A stretch of DNA of 64,000 nucleotides from Bacteroidota bacterium. Its GTDB lineage: Bacteria > Bacteroidota > Bacteroidia > UKL13-3. The position numbers and the translations under genes were made by a program. The notes beneath the pieces were generated by a model. That model saw only the letters and a list, made by a program, of their open reading frames with translations. It was not told where the DNA came from and searched no databases. Shown here one piece after another: positions 51,706-61,138 of the stretch (its first letter is position 1; each line of letters starts with the position of its first letter). The DNA lies in the NCBI GenBank assembly GCA_030680835.1, contig JAUXUD010000057.1:62001-126000 (forward strand), given 5' to 3'.

Positions 51706-54700
51706 TTAATCTTTGATTAAGGTAATAGTACCTCTAACCATTTGATCAGTTTTTCCTCTTAAGCGATACTTAAACACGAAGTAATAAGTACCCTCCGGAT
51801 TTTCTGCACCGGTGTTTTGAGTGCGTCCGTTCCACATTTTCTTGGAATCAGAACTTTCAAAAACAACTCCACCCCAACGGTTCCAAATCTTTAGTTCATA
51901 AAGTTCTTCCCCTTTTATTTTTATGTTAAACACATCGTTAAAACCATCTGCGTTAGGTGTAAACACATTAGGAATTACAATTTCTGTCTGGAAATTATTG
52001 ATAACTGTTTTACAAACCGAGTCATCGCAATTGAGCAGATTATTGGTGGTTGCCCAAATACAAATTTTAAACTCACCTGTATCATTCTTAAAGTCAATTG
52101 CTCCCAAATGATAGAACTGGCTTGCATTATCCGGTACCACTACCTTGGTTCTTTCACTGCCATCCGGATTGTAAATAATCCAAACATATCCAGCTGCATT
52201 GGCACTATCGCTTTCATTCCATACATAGAATTTAGGTAAGCCCAGACTGTCAATTTTCAAACCTGCTTTTGCTTTCCTGGCCTGCACGGTTGTGGTATCA
52301 AATGATGAACACTGCGGCATGCCTTCGAGCATACGGGTTGAGTGCAGCACCACTTTATAAATACCCGCTGTAGTTAAATGGTACTTCCATGCGGTATCCT
52401 GAATGAAGTTTGTTTTATACAAGGTATCCAGTACGGTTGTAAAATCCTGGTTATACAAATACATTCTATACTTGGTAATGGTATCGCGGTTTGACAAATT
52501 CCATACCTGGAATATTTCGCCCACACAAACCTGTTGTTTCGAAACTTCCACATCAACATGGTATGGATCCTTAACGATAATACGGATGGGCTTTTCAATT
52601 CCTCCGGCAGTATCCGGCACATGAATAGGCGGACAATCATTGGAAGGGAATTTATCCCATCCGATTGCTCTCAGATAATACACGCCTTCCTTGTTATATG
52701 TTATTGATAATGTATCAGGGTTTTTGTACGAAATATCATCTCCAACGCCATCCGCTCTTCCTGAGAAAATTTGTGTGGCACCGGTAGTAGTTCCACCCGA
52801 ATCATTCGGATAAATAAGAACCCTTATTGTATATGGAGTACATCCGAGTGTATCATTCAATAATTTAATTCTCGGACGAGGTCCATTAATAAATATATCT
52901 TTTCTAACGGTATCTACGCAACCCTGGGCAGTAAGGATAGATTCCTGAACACGATACCATCCATTTTTGCGATATGGATACAGCGGATCATTAACTTCCG
53001 ACCTCCATGCATTCGGACCGTATCCATTATCACCAAACCACCAATGCCGAACAGCAATCTGGTCGCATGAGGTACCGGTAAGGATAAAACAATCATCCAT
53101 AATATAGCTCGAATCGAAGAATTTAGTTGGATCACTGCACAGGAATATTGATTTGCTGGTAAAATTGGCTACTGGTTTCACCACATCCACAAACATCACA
53201 CAGGTGTCATAATAACCAACCGTATCGCGGCTAATCATAGAAACTTTAAATCGTCCCGGCGTTGCGAATTTATGCGATGGGTTTATACCCGCAAAGTCAA
53301 TCACTCCATCCGATTCAAAATCCCAATAGATTCTTTCATAGAAGAAAGTATCTATTTTGCCCCCTTTGGTAGCATTTGGCCATTTTTTTATGGTATCATT
53401 CGGATAATTGTCCATCCCCCGGTCAAAGGTATTGGAACCCCAGTAGGTTAAAGGATTGGAGCCTGTCTGATATCCGGATAACAAAGGATACTCTCCAATG
53501 TCGAGCGGACGCGAAGGATTACGAACGCCATCATCTTTTGGATACCAGTATCGGATTGAATCTGTAAAGTATCCGGTTTCACCCACACAGAGTATGGCAT
53601 CATTATCCTTAATCATAAATGTATCCATTACTCCAATAACAATCCATCTAAATGACTGATTTGAACATTCAGTAGTTGTGATGAGATTGTGCTGTATCAT
53701 GGTAATATCTCCTTTTATAACAGGGCTACCCGGACCCGCTTTCATTTCCCAGGATGATAAATTATACTGGTGACGAACAGGATGTATAAAAAATGCAGTA
53801 TCAATACGTGTATAAACCTTGGTTACGCTTTGCGGTGCTGCATTATGCAACAGGTCAAAACACTGCCAGATGGTATCATAATGAAACGTATCCAATACCT
53901 GAACTCCTACAGGATAAGGAATGTTCTGACTTATTATTGTCCATGGGAAGGTTTCGGTATTGAACTCATAACGTACCCTGTTTATTGGGTATGTGTGTGC
54001 TGTAAAAAAGGTACTGTCATTCGGATTTGTAGTTGGATGCAAATAAATAAATGTATCTGTTGGATTTGTATAAAACGAATCCACAGTTACAATACCATCA
54101 CCCCAATCCCAAACATCGGCCAATACATAATCCTGTTTAAGCAGATATGTTTCAAACTCAAAAACATCTCCTTTACCATACAAACGACTCCATGGTAATT
54201 TACTTGCAGGGTCATAAGTAAAGTCCTGGCTCGGTAATCTTGCAGGATTTCCATAAACCGGATTCCCTCCAACCTTTTTATAAGTAAACGTACCGTCTAA
54301 AGAAATAAATTGCATGAAATTATGATACCATACGGTATCCGATAAACAGGCCGGAGCATTACATGCAAATGTGGCGCAACCATGTCCGATAATCAAACCT
54401 ACCGTCACATATCCTTTGGGGTCGATTGGACTATTTGAGAATGGCCATGGACCATTAGGCAAATAATGCGTATTGTTTATTCCGCCATTTATGGTTTGCC
54501 ACACGGTTAAAGGATTAAAGTTCGGAGCATTGTTAAACGGAGGCCAACGGGTGCCACCGGGTGTAGTAGCAGAAGGAGGCGTAAACATTGGGGAAGTTCC
54601 GTCAAATTGCACAAATCCATCTAATGCGCAGGGTGTATTGTCATGCCTGTCTAACAATGAATCGAAATTAAACAAGAGATAAGTGCGCTGATTTCCGGTA

Positions 54701-57700
54701 GGGTATAAACCCGGATTGCCCGCTGCAGTACCAAAATGTATTTTAGGATTTCCTCCATTAATACCATCAAAAAATCCCGGACATATTTTCCCGTTTAATC
54801 CCAATCCATAGGCATCTACACCTACCAACGGCAATGTAACGGTTGCTTCTTTACCGCAGTCAAAGTAATCTACAAAGAACTCGTCATCCCGTATCAAAAC
54901 ATATTTCGTAGGCGGAACCGTGCTGTTATCCGAATATAAGGGGTACGCTTTGTAATTGTAAATTAATGTATCGTTTACAATTGAGGGTGGCGAACTGGTA
55001 TATGAGAATGTATCTGATTGATGAATAACTGTATCTAACGGGCTGGATTGAACTTCTGTTTTTTGCTGAATAATTATTTTGCCATTAACCATATTGATCC
55101 GGGTAAATGACTTATATGGATCGTCTGATTGGTTATTAAAACTATCCTTCATATAGAGTCTTACAGTATAACTAGCCGATATTCTCCGTTTGAAGAAATA
55201 ATCATACAATGTATTGGTGGTTCCATCCCCAAGAGGTGTGTTTCCACGGTACCTTCTGAGCGCACCATTGGGTAATTTTGATAAATCGTTCGGGAAAATA
55301 AATAGATTACCGGTATCCAGTCTGTGTCCGGGTCCGATATTATATTGCCAGTAACCTTTTAAATTTGCAATCGGATCTGGTATTGCATTATTTAGGGTAA
55401 TTGGCCTGTTGGGCATAATGTCTGCAGGCCACATTCTTGCTAATGTATCTATCCTTGAAGGAGTTGGCCCGGCCGAGAACATGGGAAGACCCCAGGTATA
55501 CGCGTCTTCCGGATGAACAAGTTTTTTTCCCGTATAATTAGGACCTGCTCCTTGTGGCCAGGTAACCTGGGCTGGATCGGTAGTCCATCCGTTGGCAGAA
55601 GAATCATATGGAGGAAAATCATGCCCGTATTTAAACCAGTTTAATATTTTATCCCATCTTACATAAGAGTGAATAGGTAATGTATCATGCGAATATTTGC
55701 AATTTACCCTTCCCGGATATATGACACCATCAACAATAAATCTGCCTACTGTTCTGTTTAGCATATCATTGGCTGTTGTATACGGTTCACAACCCTGGCA
55801 ACTGTTTGGGTTCACAGGAGAAGCAGGCTTGCTTGGGTCGGGTACCGAAAAGGAAGTACACTTTGGTGAATAATCATCTGCAAAATCCCATCTGATGTAC
55901 AGATTATTTGACTGATACAGGTTGGTTGCATTTACAAACTCAACAGGCAGGTCGGGTCCGCATTGTGATTTCAAATAAGGTTTGATTACAACCGGAGGCA
56001 TTGCCATTGGATCTTCAACCTGAACCTTGGGGCCCAGGATATTTAAACCAAAACCTTGCAGATCTGCGCGTGTTTTGGTATAATTAATTTTGCTGTAATC
56101 ATTGTTAAACCATTTCCAGTACTGAACAATACTGTCAAAAGCCATAACTTCTATTTTTCCCATAAGAGGGGCCACATACGGTGGACTAAGCAGATTAATA
56201 TTTACCGGTGTACCTGCAGGCGTCAGTGCCAGTTTAAAGGTATTGGAAGTAACGGACTGTACATAATAGGTATTACAATTGGTAATTCCGGATACCGAAC
56301 CGGTAACCGTAAATTTAACCGAATCGCCGTTAGCAAAACCATGACCCGGAAGCGTAAATTCTCCTGTTGAAGGGTCTGCTGAGGCTACCGATTTCCAGGC
56401 TCCGGCTACTGTAAATATTTCACGGTACTGCGAAATACAATCATTTGCACTGAACAAATAGCCATTAATTGTATTTAACCTCGGGTTTGTAATGGGTGGC
56501 GGAGAATATTGCGAATCGCTCGCCTTGGCCGTATCAATCCGTGACCAGAAGTTTAGCCTTTTTACAGGTTTGCCCGGACAACCCACATATAAGGATGGGA
56601 AGTATTGCCCCATTCCCTGATACCGGTAACATGGGGTGGCATTATTTAAAAACTTATCAGATCCGGGAGGGTTGGCGTTTGGATCGGCAAAATCCCAAAG
56701 TATTTGAATTTGTGCGTTCACTCCCTGCAGCGGGTAATTATTATACAGGCAAACACCGGCGGTATTCAGGTTATCATTACAAACACTGTCTGCTATGGTA
56801 TCGTTACTAATACTTCTCCGGCTTCTGATATCATACCGGATAACAATATTTTCGGGTAATTGATTATTTGTTTGTGAGTAAACAAAGCTGTCGGTACAAT
56901 TAAAGTACCTGTGTTTTACAACCAAAATCGGATCAAATACCCCGCTTTTTGTATAATAATGCGTAAATCCCGACCATTTGTTTCCGGGGCCAATTACTTC
57001 AGACGGAATCGGCGGGATGCTTGACATGAATGTACTTCCATCGCCGTAATACCATTTAAACCACAATAAACTGGAAGGTGAAACGGGTGTATTATTTACA
57101 AAAATATAAGGTGTGGTATCGCATTTGGGTATTCCATTTACGACAAAAGCGGCATCTATATTCGGTGCAACAAAAACGTTCATGAATGTTTTTGACCAGC
57201 AACCCCCCACATCAGTAGCTCTTACTGAAGTCTGGAATACAGTATTTCCTTTTGTGTAAGTATGGCAAATGGTTCCCCCTGCCGACAAAGACGCACTATC
57301 TCCATCTCCATAGGTTGCAATCATGCTAGTCACCGGTAAACTTGGAAATGCTCCTATTGCTGAGTTGTTTAAAAAGCAATACGAATTGCCCTTAAAGCAC
57401 TGGCTATCCAGGCTTGTTAAGGCAATAATGGCAGTTGGTGGATTGTATACAGTATCCCAAACCTCATAGGTTAAATCGGAGCGGGTCGAAAACCGCACAA
57501 CCACAGAAATTTTATATGCACCTGCGGCACTATATAACTTATATGCATTGTTTTTTGGAGGAGTTCCCGTGCTGAGATCATTATATGAAGAATCTGTTTT
57601 TGCGGCATTCCAATAAAACGTGTAGGAAGTTACATCTCCTGTACCTACCCCCGAAAGCAAGGCATATACCTGAACATTCTGGTTGAGGCAGATGATATTT

Positions 57701-57795
57701 GGAGTAATGGCTAAGTTTACTGACTGACCATAGCTGGCGAGGGCTGATAGCCATAGCAAACTATACAAACCTAATCGCGTAAATAATCGTTTCAT
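51706..57795 (-). CDS. Giant PKD-repeat surface protein with T9SS type B (CHU_C) domain
   Basis: 2029 residues. A signal peptide (MKRLFTRLGLYSLLWLSALASYG) is followed by many beta-sandwich modules. Several carry the PKD signature W-(D/Y)-x-G-D-G, for example YGDGDSASL, WYYGDGSTF, WDFADDYS, WDWGDGIVTVDS and WDFESDGVIDFAG. The C-terminal 90 residues are a type B sorting domain: NVFTPNADGFNDVFNI, LKIWNRWGGVVFES and NPEGTYYFVFKY, ending in GTITLIKD. It is expected to be exported by T9SS and attached to, or extended from, the cell surface. Proteins of this build are often adhesins or gliding-related. It is preceded on the same strand by the anti-sigma/CHU_C and sigma genes. Confidence 0.9.
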   Translation of the reverse strand: MKRLFTRLGLYSLLWLSALASYGQSVNLAITPNIICLNQNVQVYALLSGVGTGDVTSYTFYWNAAKTDSSYNDLSTGTPPKNNAYKLYSAAGAYKISVVVRFSTRSDLTYEVWDTVYNPPTAIIALTSLDSQCFKGNSYCFLNNSAIGAFPSLPVTSMIATYGDGDSASLSAGGTICHTYTKGNTVFQTSVRATDVGGCWSKTFMNVFVAPNIDAAFVVNGIPKCDTTPYIFVNNTPVSPSSLLWFKWYYGDGSTFMSSIPPIPSEVIGPGNKWSGFTHYYTKSGVFDPILVVKHRYFNCTDSFVYSQTNNQLPENIVIRYDIRSRRSISNDTIADSVCNDNLNTAGVCLYNNYPLQGVNAQIQILWDFADPNANPPGSDKFLNNATPCYRYQGMGQYFPSLYVGCPGKPVKRLNFWSRIDTAKASDSQYSPPPITNPRLNTINGYLFSANDCISQYREIFTVAGAWKSVASADPSTGEFTLPGHGFANGDSVKFTVTGSVSGITNCNTYYVQSVTSNTFKLALTPAGTPVNINLLSPPYVAPLMGKIEVMAFDSIVQYWKWFNNDYSKINYTKTRADLQGFGLNILGPKVQVEDPMAMPPVVIKPYLKSQCGPDLPVEFVNATNLYQSNNLYIRWDFADDYSPKCTSFSVPDPSKPASPVNPNSCQGCEPYTTANDMLNRTVGRFIVDGVIYPGRVNCKYSHDTLPIHSYVRWDKILNWFKYGHDFPPYDSSANGWTTDPAQVTWPQGAGPNYTGKKLVHPEDAYTWGLPMFSAGPTPSRIDTLARMWPADIMPNRPITLNNAIPDPIANLKGYWQYNIGPGHRLDTGNLFIFPNDLSKLPNGALRRYRGNTPLGDGTTNTLYDYFFKRRISASYTVRLYMKDSFNNQSDDPYKSFTRINMVNGKIIIQQKTEVQSSPLDTVIHQSDTFSYTSSPPSIVNDTLIYNYKAYPLYSDNSTVPPTKYVLIRDDEFFVDYFDCGKEATVTLPLVGVDAYGLGLNGKICPGFFDGINGGNPKIHFGTAAGNPGLYPTGNQRTYLLFNFDSLLDRHDNTPCALDGFVQFDGTSPMFTPPSATTPGGTRWPPFNNAPNFNPLTVWQTINGGINNTHYLPNGPWPFSNSPIDPKGYVTVGLIIGHGCATFACNAPACLSDTVWYHNFMQFISLDGTFTYKKVGGNPVYGNPARLPSQDFTYDPASKLPWSRLYGKGDVFEFETYLLKQDYVLADVWDWGDGIVTVDSFYTNPTDTFIYLHPTTNPNDSTFFTAHTYPINRVRYEFNTETFPWTIISQNIPYPVGVQVLDTFHYDTIWQCFDLLHNAAPQSVTKVYTRIDTAFFIHPVRHQYNLSSWEMKAGPGSPVIKGDITMIQHNLITTTECSNQSFRWIVIGVMDTFMIKDNDAILCVGETGYFTDSIRYWYPKDDGVRNPSRPLDIGEYPLLSGYQTGSNPLTYWGSNTFDRGMDNYPNDTIKKWPNATKGGKIDTFFYERIYWDFESDGVIDFAGINPSHKFATPGRFKVSMISRDTVGYYDTCVMFVDVVKPVANFTSKSIFLCSDPTKFFDSSYIMDDCFILTGTSCDQIAVRHWWFGDNGYGPNAWRSEVNDPLYPYRKNGWYRVQESILTAQGCVDTVRKDIFINGPRPRIKLLNDTLGCTPYTIRVLIYPNDSGGTTTGATQIFSGRADGVGDDISYKNPDTLSITYNKEGVYYLRAIGWDKFPSNDCPPIHVPDTAGGIEKPIRIIVKDPYHVDVEVSKQQVCVGEIFQVWNLSNRDTITKYRMYLYNQDFTTVLDTLYKTNFIQDTAWKYHLTTAGIYKVVLHSTRMLEGMPQCSSFDTTTVQARKAKAGLKIDSLGLPKFYVWNESDSANAAGYVWIIYNPDGSERTKVVVPDNASQFYHLGAIDFKNDTGEFKICIWATTNNLLNCDDSVCKTVINNFQTEIVIPNVFTPNADGFNDVFNIKIKGEELYELKIWNRWGGVVFESSDSKKMWNGRTQNTGAENPEGTYYFVFKYRLRGKTDQMVRGTITLIKD

Positions 57796-57888
57796 TTTAA
57801 ATAATAATTAATGTTTATAATAATTTATGGTTCTTTTTTCTATTTATAATTTTGCTAACTTACATCTATTTTTTCTCATTAACAATTT

Positions 57889-58809
57889 TCATCGATTCAA
57901 CAATAACCAATCTATTTTATTTTGAACCGGTTTAGAATTGTTTAGTTGATAATCAAATGAGTATGTATAATATCCAACTTCGCAATCCATACCCGTTTTC
58001 ATATCTGTTCCATTCCAGGTATTGCTTTTATCAGAACTTTCAAATACCACTTTCCCTTTAAAATCATAAATAATTAAATGATAGTAAACCGGATTCTCAA
58101 TTTCAATATCAAACTTATCGTTAATTCCATCTCCGTTTGGTGTAAAAACATTTATAATTTCAAGCGTTGATGACTCAGATTTTTGGAGATTCTTCATTTT
58201 TGGAACTGGTATTGTATCAATATCATCAAGTCTTTTTGCAGGTGTTTCTTTTTTAGCAGGATTGCTTAACCTGGCTGCAATGCCACTTCCTGTATTAACA
58301 GAATTTTGTTGTCCCGCATTTGTTTCCGGATTCGGTGTATTTGATTTGTTTTCAATCACCGGTAAAATCGGGTTGTTGTTGGGTTTGCTTTTACCCGAAT
58401 TGGATTCTTGTGCAACGGCACTTGCTGAATTGCTAATATCTGAACTTTCTACTCTTTTCGGTTCCGCCAATACTTGATTATTTTCTTCAGGCTCATTTGA
58501 TTTTACATCTTCTAAAACCTGATTAGCCGGAGAAACCGTTGCCATTTTGGTTGCCGGTTCTGATTGAAACATTAAGTAAACGCCAAGCAGGGAAGGAACA
58601 ACAGCCAGTAAAGCAATTTTGGTAATAATGCCGGCACTTTTTATTGCATTTACTATTTTACCTGCATTTCCCAGGTGGCTTTGGGTTGAACCCATAGGTG
58701 CCTGTACCAGGTTTTGCTCAAGGTGAGCCCAAACATCGGCAGGCGGGGCCGGTTGATAATTCTCCATCCCCTTCTTTAAAATTTCGTCTATGTTCTCAAA
58801 TGCTTTCAA
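57889..58809 (-). CDS. Anti-sigma-like membrane protein with C-terminal CHU_C domain
   Basis: 306 residues. There is no signal peptide. The first 60 residues (FENIDEILKKGMENYQPAPPADVWAHLEQNL) resemble the cytoplasmic N-terminus of Bacteroidota proteins that follow ECF sigma genes: an acidic helix, then a P-P-x-x-V-W motif. One membrane helix (IITKIALLAVVPSLLGVYLM, 62-81) leads to a Ser/Asn/Pro-rich linker (about 85-205). The last 90 residues are a type B/CHU_C domain (INVFTPNGDGINDKFDI, VVFESSDKSNTWNG). A CHU_C domain on an inner-membrane-anchored protein is unexpected, because such domains normally steer export through T9SS. Sensing of envelope state is a tempting but unproven idea. Confidence 0.78.
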   Translation of the reverse strand: MKAFENIDEILKKGMENYQPAPPADVWAHLEQNLVQAPMGSTQSHLGNAGKIVNAIKSAGIITKIALLAVVPSLLGVYLMFQSEPATKMATVSPANQVLEDVKSNEPEENNQVLAEPKRVESSDISNSASAVAQESNSGKSKPNNNPILPVIENKSNTPNPETNAGQQNSVNTGSGIAARLSNPAKKETPAKRLDDIDTIPVPKMKNLQKSESSTLEIINVFTPNGDGINDKFDIEIENPVYYHLIIYDFKGKVVFESSDKSNTWNGTDMKTGMDCEVGYYTYSFDYQLNNSKPVQNKIDWLLLNR

Positions 58810-58823
58810 AATTTTCTATTTGC

Positions 58824-58895
58824 TTTTGGTCTGGTCTGTTTTTGGTCTGGTCGCGTTTTGGTCTGGTCGCGTTTTGGTCTGGTCGCGACCAGACC
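58824..58895. repeat. 16-bp tandem repeat TTTTGGTCTGGTCGCG ending in a palindrome
   Basis: Four 16-bp units at 58824, 58840, 58856 and 58872, the first with CTGT instead of CGCG at its end. The last unit runs into the perfect 20-bp palindrome GGTCTGGTCGCGACCAGACC (58876-58895). It lies between the sigma factor gene and the anti-sigma/CHU_C gene, upstream of the latter on its strand. Confidence 0.93.
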
Positions 58896-58902
58896 CTACA
58901 TC

Positions 58903-58944
58903 ATTTTCTATTTTCTATTTTCTACTTACTACTTACTACTTATT
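58903..58944. repeat. Heptad array ATTTTCT/ACTTACT
   Basis: Six 7-bp units: ATTTTCT three times, ACTTACT twice, then ACTTATT. The last units contain the stop codon (58936-58938) and final two codons of the sigma factor gene. Confidence 0.85.
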
Positions 58945-59472
58945 TAATTTTAACCAGGTTTGAATGAAAATGGCCCTCGCACGCGACAACTGACTTTTAG
59001 AGGTTCCTTCACTAATTCCCAACATCTCTCCAATTTCCGCGTGGGTATATCCTTCTATTGCATACAAATTTAAAACTGTTCGGTAACCCGGTGCCATTTT
59101 GCTTAGTACAGCCATAATTTCTTTCTGTGAAATCTTTTCCAAAGCATAAGATTGCTGACTGATATGATAGGCCTCATCTACATCGCTTTGCTGCATATAA
59201 ACTTTATTTACCCGGTAATGTTCCAATGCCGTATTAATAAAAATTCGTTTCATCCAACCTTCCAAAGAACCTTTGCCACTGTATTGGGCCAATTTGCTGA
59301 AAACCTTTACAAAGCCATCCTGCAAAATGTCTTTTGCATCTTCCTTTGTATTGCTGTATCGCAAACAAACTGCATACATGGTACTGCCAAAATGATGGTA
59401 AAAAGCTTTCTGCGCTTTCAACTCATTATGCAAACATCCTTGCAAAATATGTGGTTCAAGTTGTTTGCTCAC
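58936..59472 (-). CDS. ECF-type RNA polymerase sigma factor
   Basis: 178 residues. Region 2 (RYSNTKEDAKDILQDGFVKVFSKL, about 38-61) and GSLEGWMKRIFINTALEHYR fit sigma-70 region 2. Region 4 (about 120-175, MAPGYRTVLNLYAIEGYTHAEIGEMLGISEGTSKSQLSRAR) is the -35-binding helix-turn-helix. There is no region 3, so it is an ECF sigma. It lies immediately upstream of the anti-sigma-like CHU_C gene and downstream of gldJ behind a terminator. Its regulon is unknown, but the neighbourhood suggests surface or secretion genes. Confidence 0.93.
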   Translation of the reverse strand: MSKQLEPHILQGCLHNELKAQKAFYHHFGSTMYAVCLRYSNTKEDAKDILQDGFVKVFSKLAQYSGKGSLEGWMKRIFINTALEHYRVNKVYMQQSDVDEAYHISQQSYALEKISQKEIMAVLSKMAPGYRTVLNLYAIEGYTHAEIGEMLGISEGTSKSQLSRARAIFIQTWLKLNK

Positions 59473-59540
59473 TTTTGCATTGTTATTAGGATAGACGGAA
59501 GCATGTGTTGGAAGGTTGCAATGGTAAATTTTTTTTATAA

Positions 59541-59566
59541 AAAAAGGAGCCGTTAAGCTCCTTTTT
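59541..59566 (-). terminator. Intrinsic terminator of gldJ
   Basis: AAAAAGGAGC (59541-59550), loop CGTTAA, GCTCCTTTTT (59557-59566). The stem plus T tract on the minus strand ends gldJ transcription before the sigma gene; the A/T tracts on both sides would also work for the other strand. Confidence 0.9.
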
Positions 59567-59586
59567 ATTCAATATCTGATTGTTTG

Positions 59587-61032
59587 TTATTTTCCTTTGC
59601 TGGTCATGTCGCCTACCCGGTCAACCACGCAGCGGAATCCAATGGTTGCAGTAGATTGCTCCTGATCCAGGAAACGGCGGTTTCCGGGGCTCATCCAATA
59701 GGCTCTGTCGGCCCACGATCCGCCTTTGTATACGCGGGCGGCATTGTCAATTAATGTAGATGCACCATACTCATATTTTTGTTCGATATCGGTATACTGC
59801 AATTCATCTTTGAAACCAATATTATCGGCACGTTTGTAGTTTCTGCGCTTGGCATTGTCTTCTTCAGTCACATCAATATAAATCATACGGCCCAGGCTGT
59901 CTTTTTCCGATAAATAACCATCGGCATCAGCCTTATATTTCTTATAACTATTACCACGGTATGGGTTAAACCCGGTCATATCTTCCAATGAAAGCGGACG
60001 ATAAATATCATTGGTCCATTCGCTTACATTACCTGCCATGTGATACAAACCATAATCGTTGGGAAGGAATTTTTTGTCCTTCACTCTGTATGTATAAAGG
60101 GCGGCATCATTTAAGTTACCTGCAATACCGGCGCCATCACCACGTCCACGGGTATAATTGGCATACATTTTACCGCGTGCTTTTTCGGTATCGCTCCTTC
60201 TCATGGTTAAACCATTCCAGGGATAAATACGCTTCACATCCACATTTTCATTATATCCGGCAGATTTAAATCCGCTGGCGGCATATTCCCACTCGGCTTC
60301 TGTAGGCAGTCGGTAGCTGGGTAATAAAATCCCGTCTTCCATACGTACCTGACGACCTTTGCCACCTGGTGAAAAATCTTTCAGTTCTTTTTTGATATCC
60401 GGCTGGTACAAGCCCAACAAATAGGCCTCTGTATTGAAGTTATTATCTCCTGTTTGTTTTTGAATTTCAAGTTTAATCAAACCTTCGCGAACCATGATCA
60501 TTTCATTTACGCGGTCGGTACGCCATTTGCAATATTCTGCAGCCTGAACCCAGCTCACTCCCACTACAGGATAATCGCGGTATGCAGGGTGACGCAGGTA
60601 ATACAGCACATACGGTTCATTATAGGATAATTTATCACGCCATACCAGGGTGTCGGGTAATGATTTCTTGTAAATAATCGGGTTATCTGTATTTAACAGC
60701 ATGATCCAATGCAAGTATTCCAGATAATTAAAATTGGTTACTTCGGTTTGATCCATATAAAAACTGCTCACCGAAATTCTTCTCTTAAAATTATTGTGAT
60801 CATAGGTTAAATCTGTTTCGCTGGAACCCATAGTAAAGGTACCTCCTTCAACAAAAATAAGACCCGGGCCGGTTTCCTGCTCTTTAAACTTGTGTTTTTC
60901 GAACCCACCCCATTTGTGATCATTGTACTTCCAGCCGGTATTGCTGGACTTGTTCCCCTGACTACATGACGATGTATAAAACATGCCTGTAACAATCATA
61001 GAGAGAAGTAAAAATTTTGAAACAATTTTCAT
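59587..61032 (-). CDS. gldJ: Gliding motility/T9SS lipoprotein GldJ
   Basis: 481 residues. A lipobox SSC places the lipid-modified Cys at 23. The rest is an FGE/sulfatase-modifying-factor-like domain: GPGLIFVEGGTFTMGS, FYMDQTEVTNFNYLEYLHW, YPVVGVSWVQAAEYCKWRTDRVNE, YRLPTEAEWEYAA and GGSWADRAYWMSPGNRRFL. The GW-x-x-N-D/GGF start and the DTLVWRDKLSYNEPYVLYYLRHPAYRDYPVVGV block are GldJ-like. GldK has a different opening, and gldLMN, which normally follow gldK, are absent. GldJ is an outer-membrane-associated component needed for gliding and T9SS stability. PorU lies nearby, as in Flavobacterium johnsoniae to my knowledge. Confidence 0.8.
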   Translation of the reverse strand: MKIVSKFLLLSMIVTGMFYTSSCSQGNKSSNTGWKYNDHKWGGFEKHKFKEQETGPGLIFVEGGTFTMGSSETDLTYDHNNFKRRISVSSFYMDQTEVTNFNYLEYLHWIMLLNTDNPIIYKKSLPDTLVWRDKLSYNEPYVLYYLRHPAYRDYPVVGVSWVQAAEYCKWRTDRVNEMIMVREGLIKLEIQKQTGDNNFNTEAYLLGLYQPDIKKELKDFSPGGKGRQVRMEDGILLPSYRLPTEAEWEYAASGFKSAGYNENVDVKRIYPWNGLTMRRSDTEKARGKMYANYTRGRGDGAGIAGNLNDAALYTYRVKDKKFLPNDYGLYHMAGNVSEWTNDIYRPLSLEDMTGFNPYRGNSYKKYKADADGYLSEKDSLGRMIYIDVTEEDNAKRRNYKRADNIGFKDELQYTDIEQKYEYGASTLIDNAARVYKGGSWADRAYWMSPGNRRFLDQEQSTATIGFRCVVDRVGDMTSKGK

Positions 61033-61138
61033 TGTTGTATATTATTTGGAATTTTCAAATATAACGGATTTTTTAAATAAAAATTTCTTTTGCACTTTTT
61101 TTTGGAATAAATCTAATGTAAACCCCTGGTTTACCTCA

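Noticed and set aside
59587-61032. Annotation as gldK
   Set aside because: The opening and central motifs fit GldJ better, and gldL, gldM and gldN are absent. The two are paralogous, so some doubt remains.
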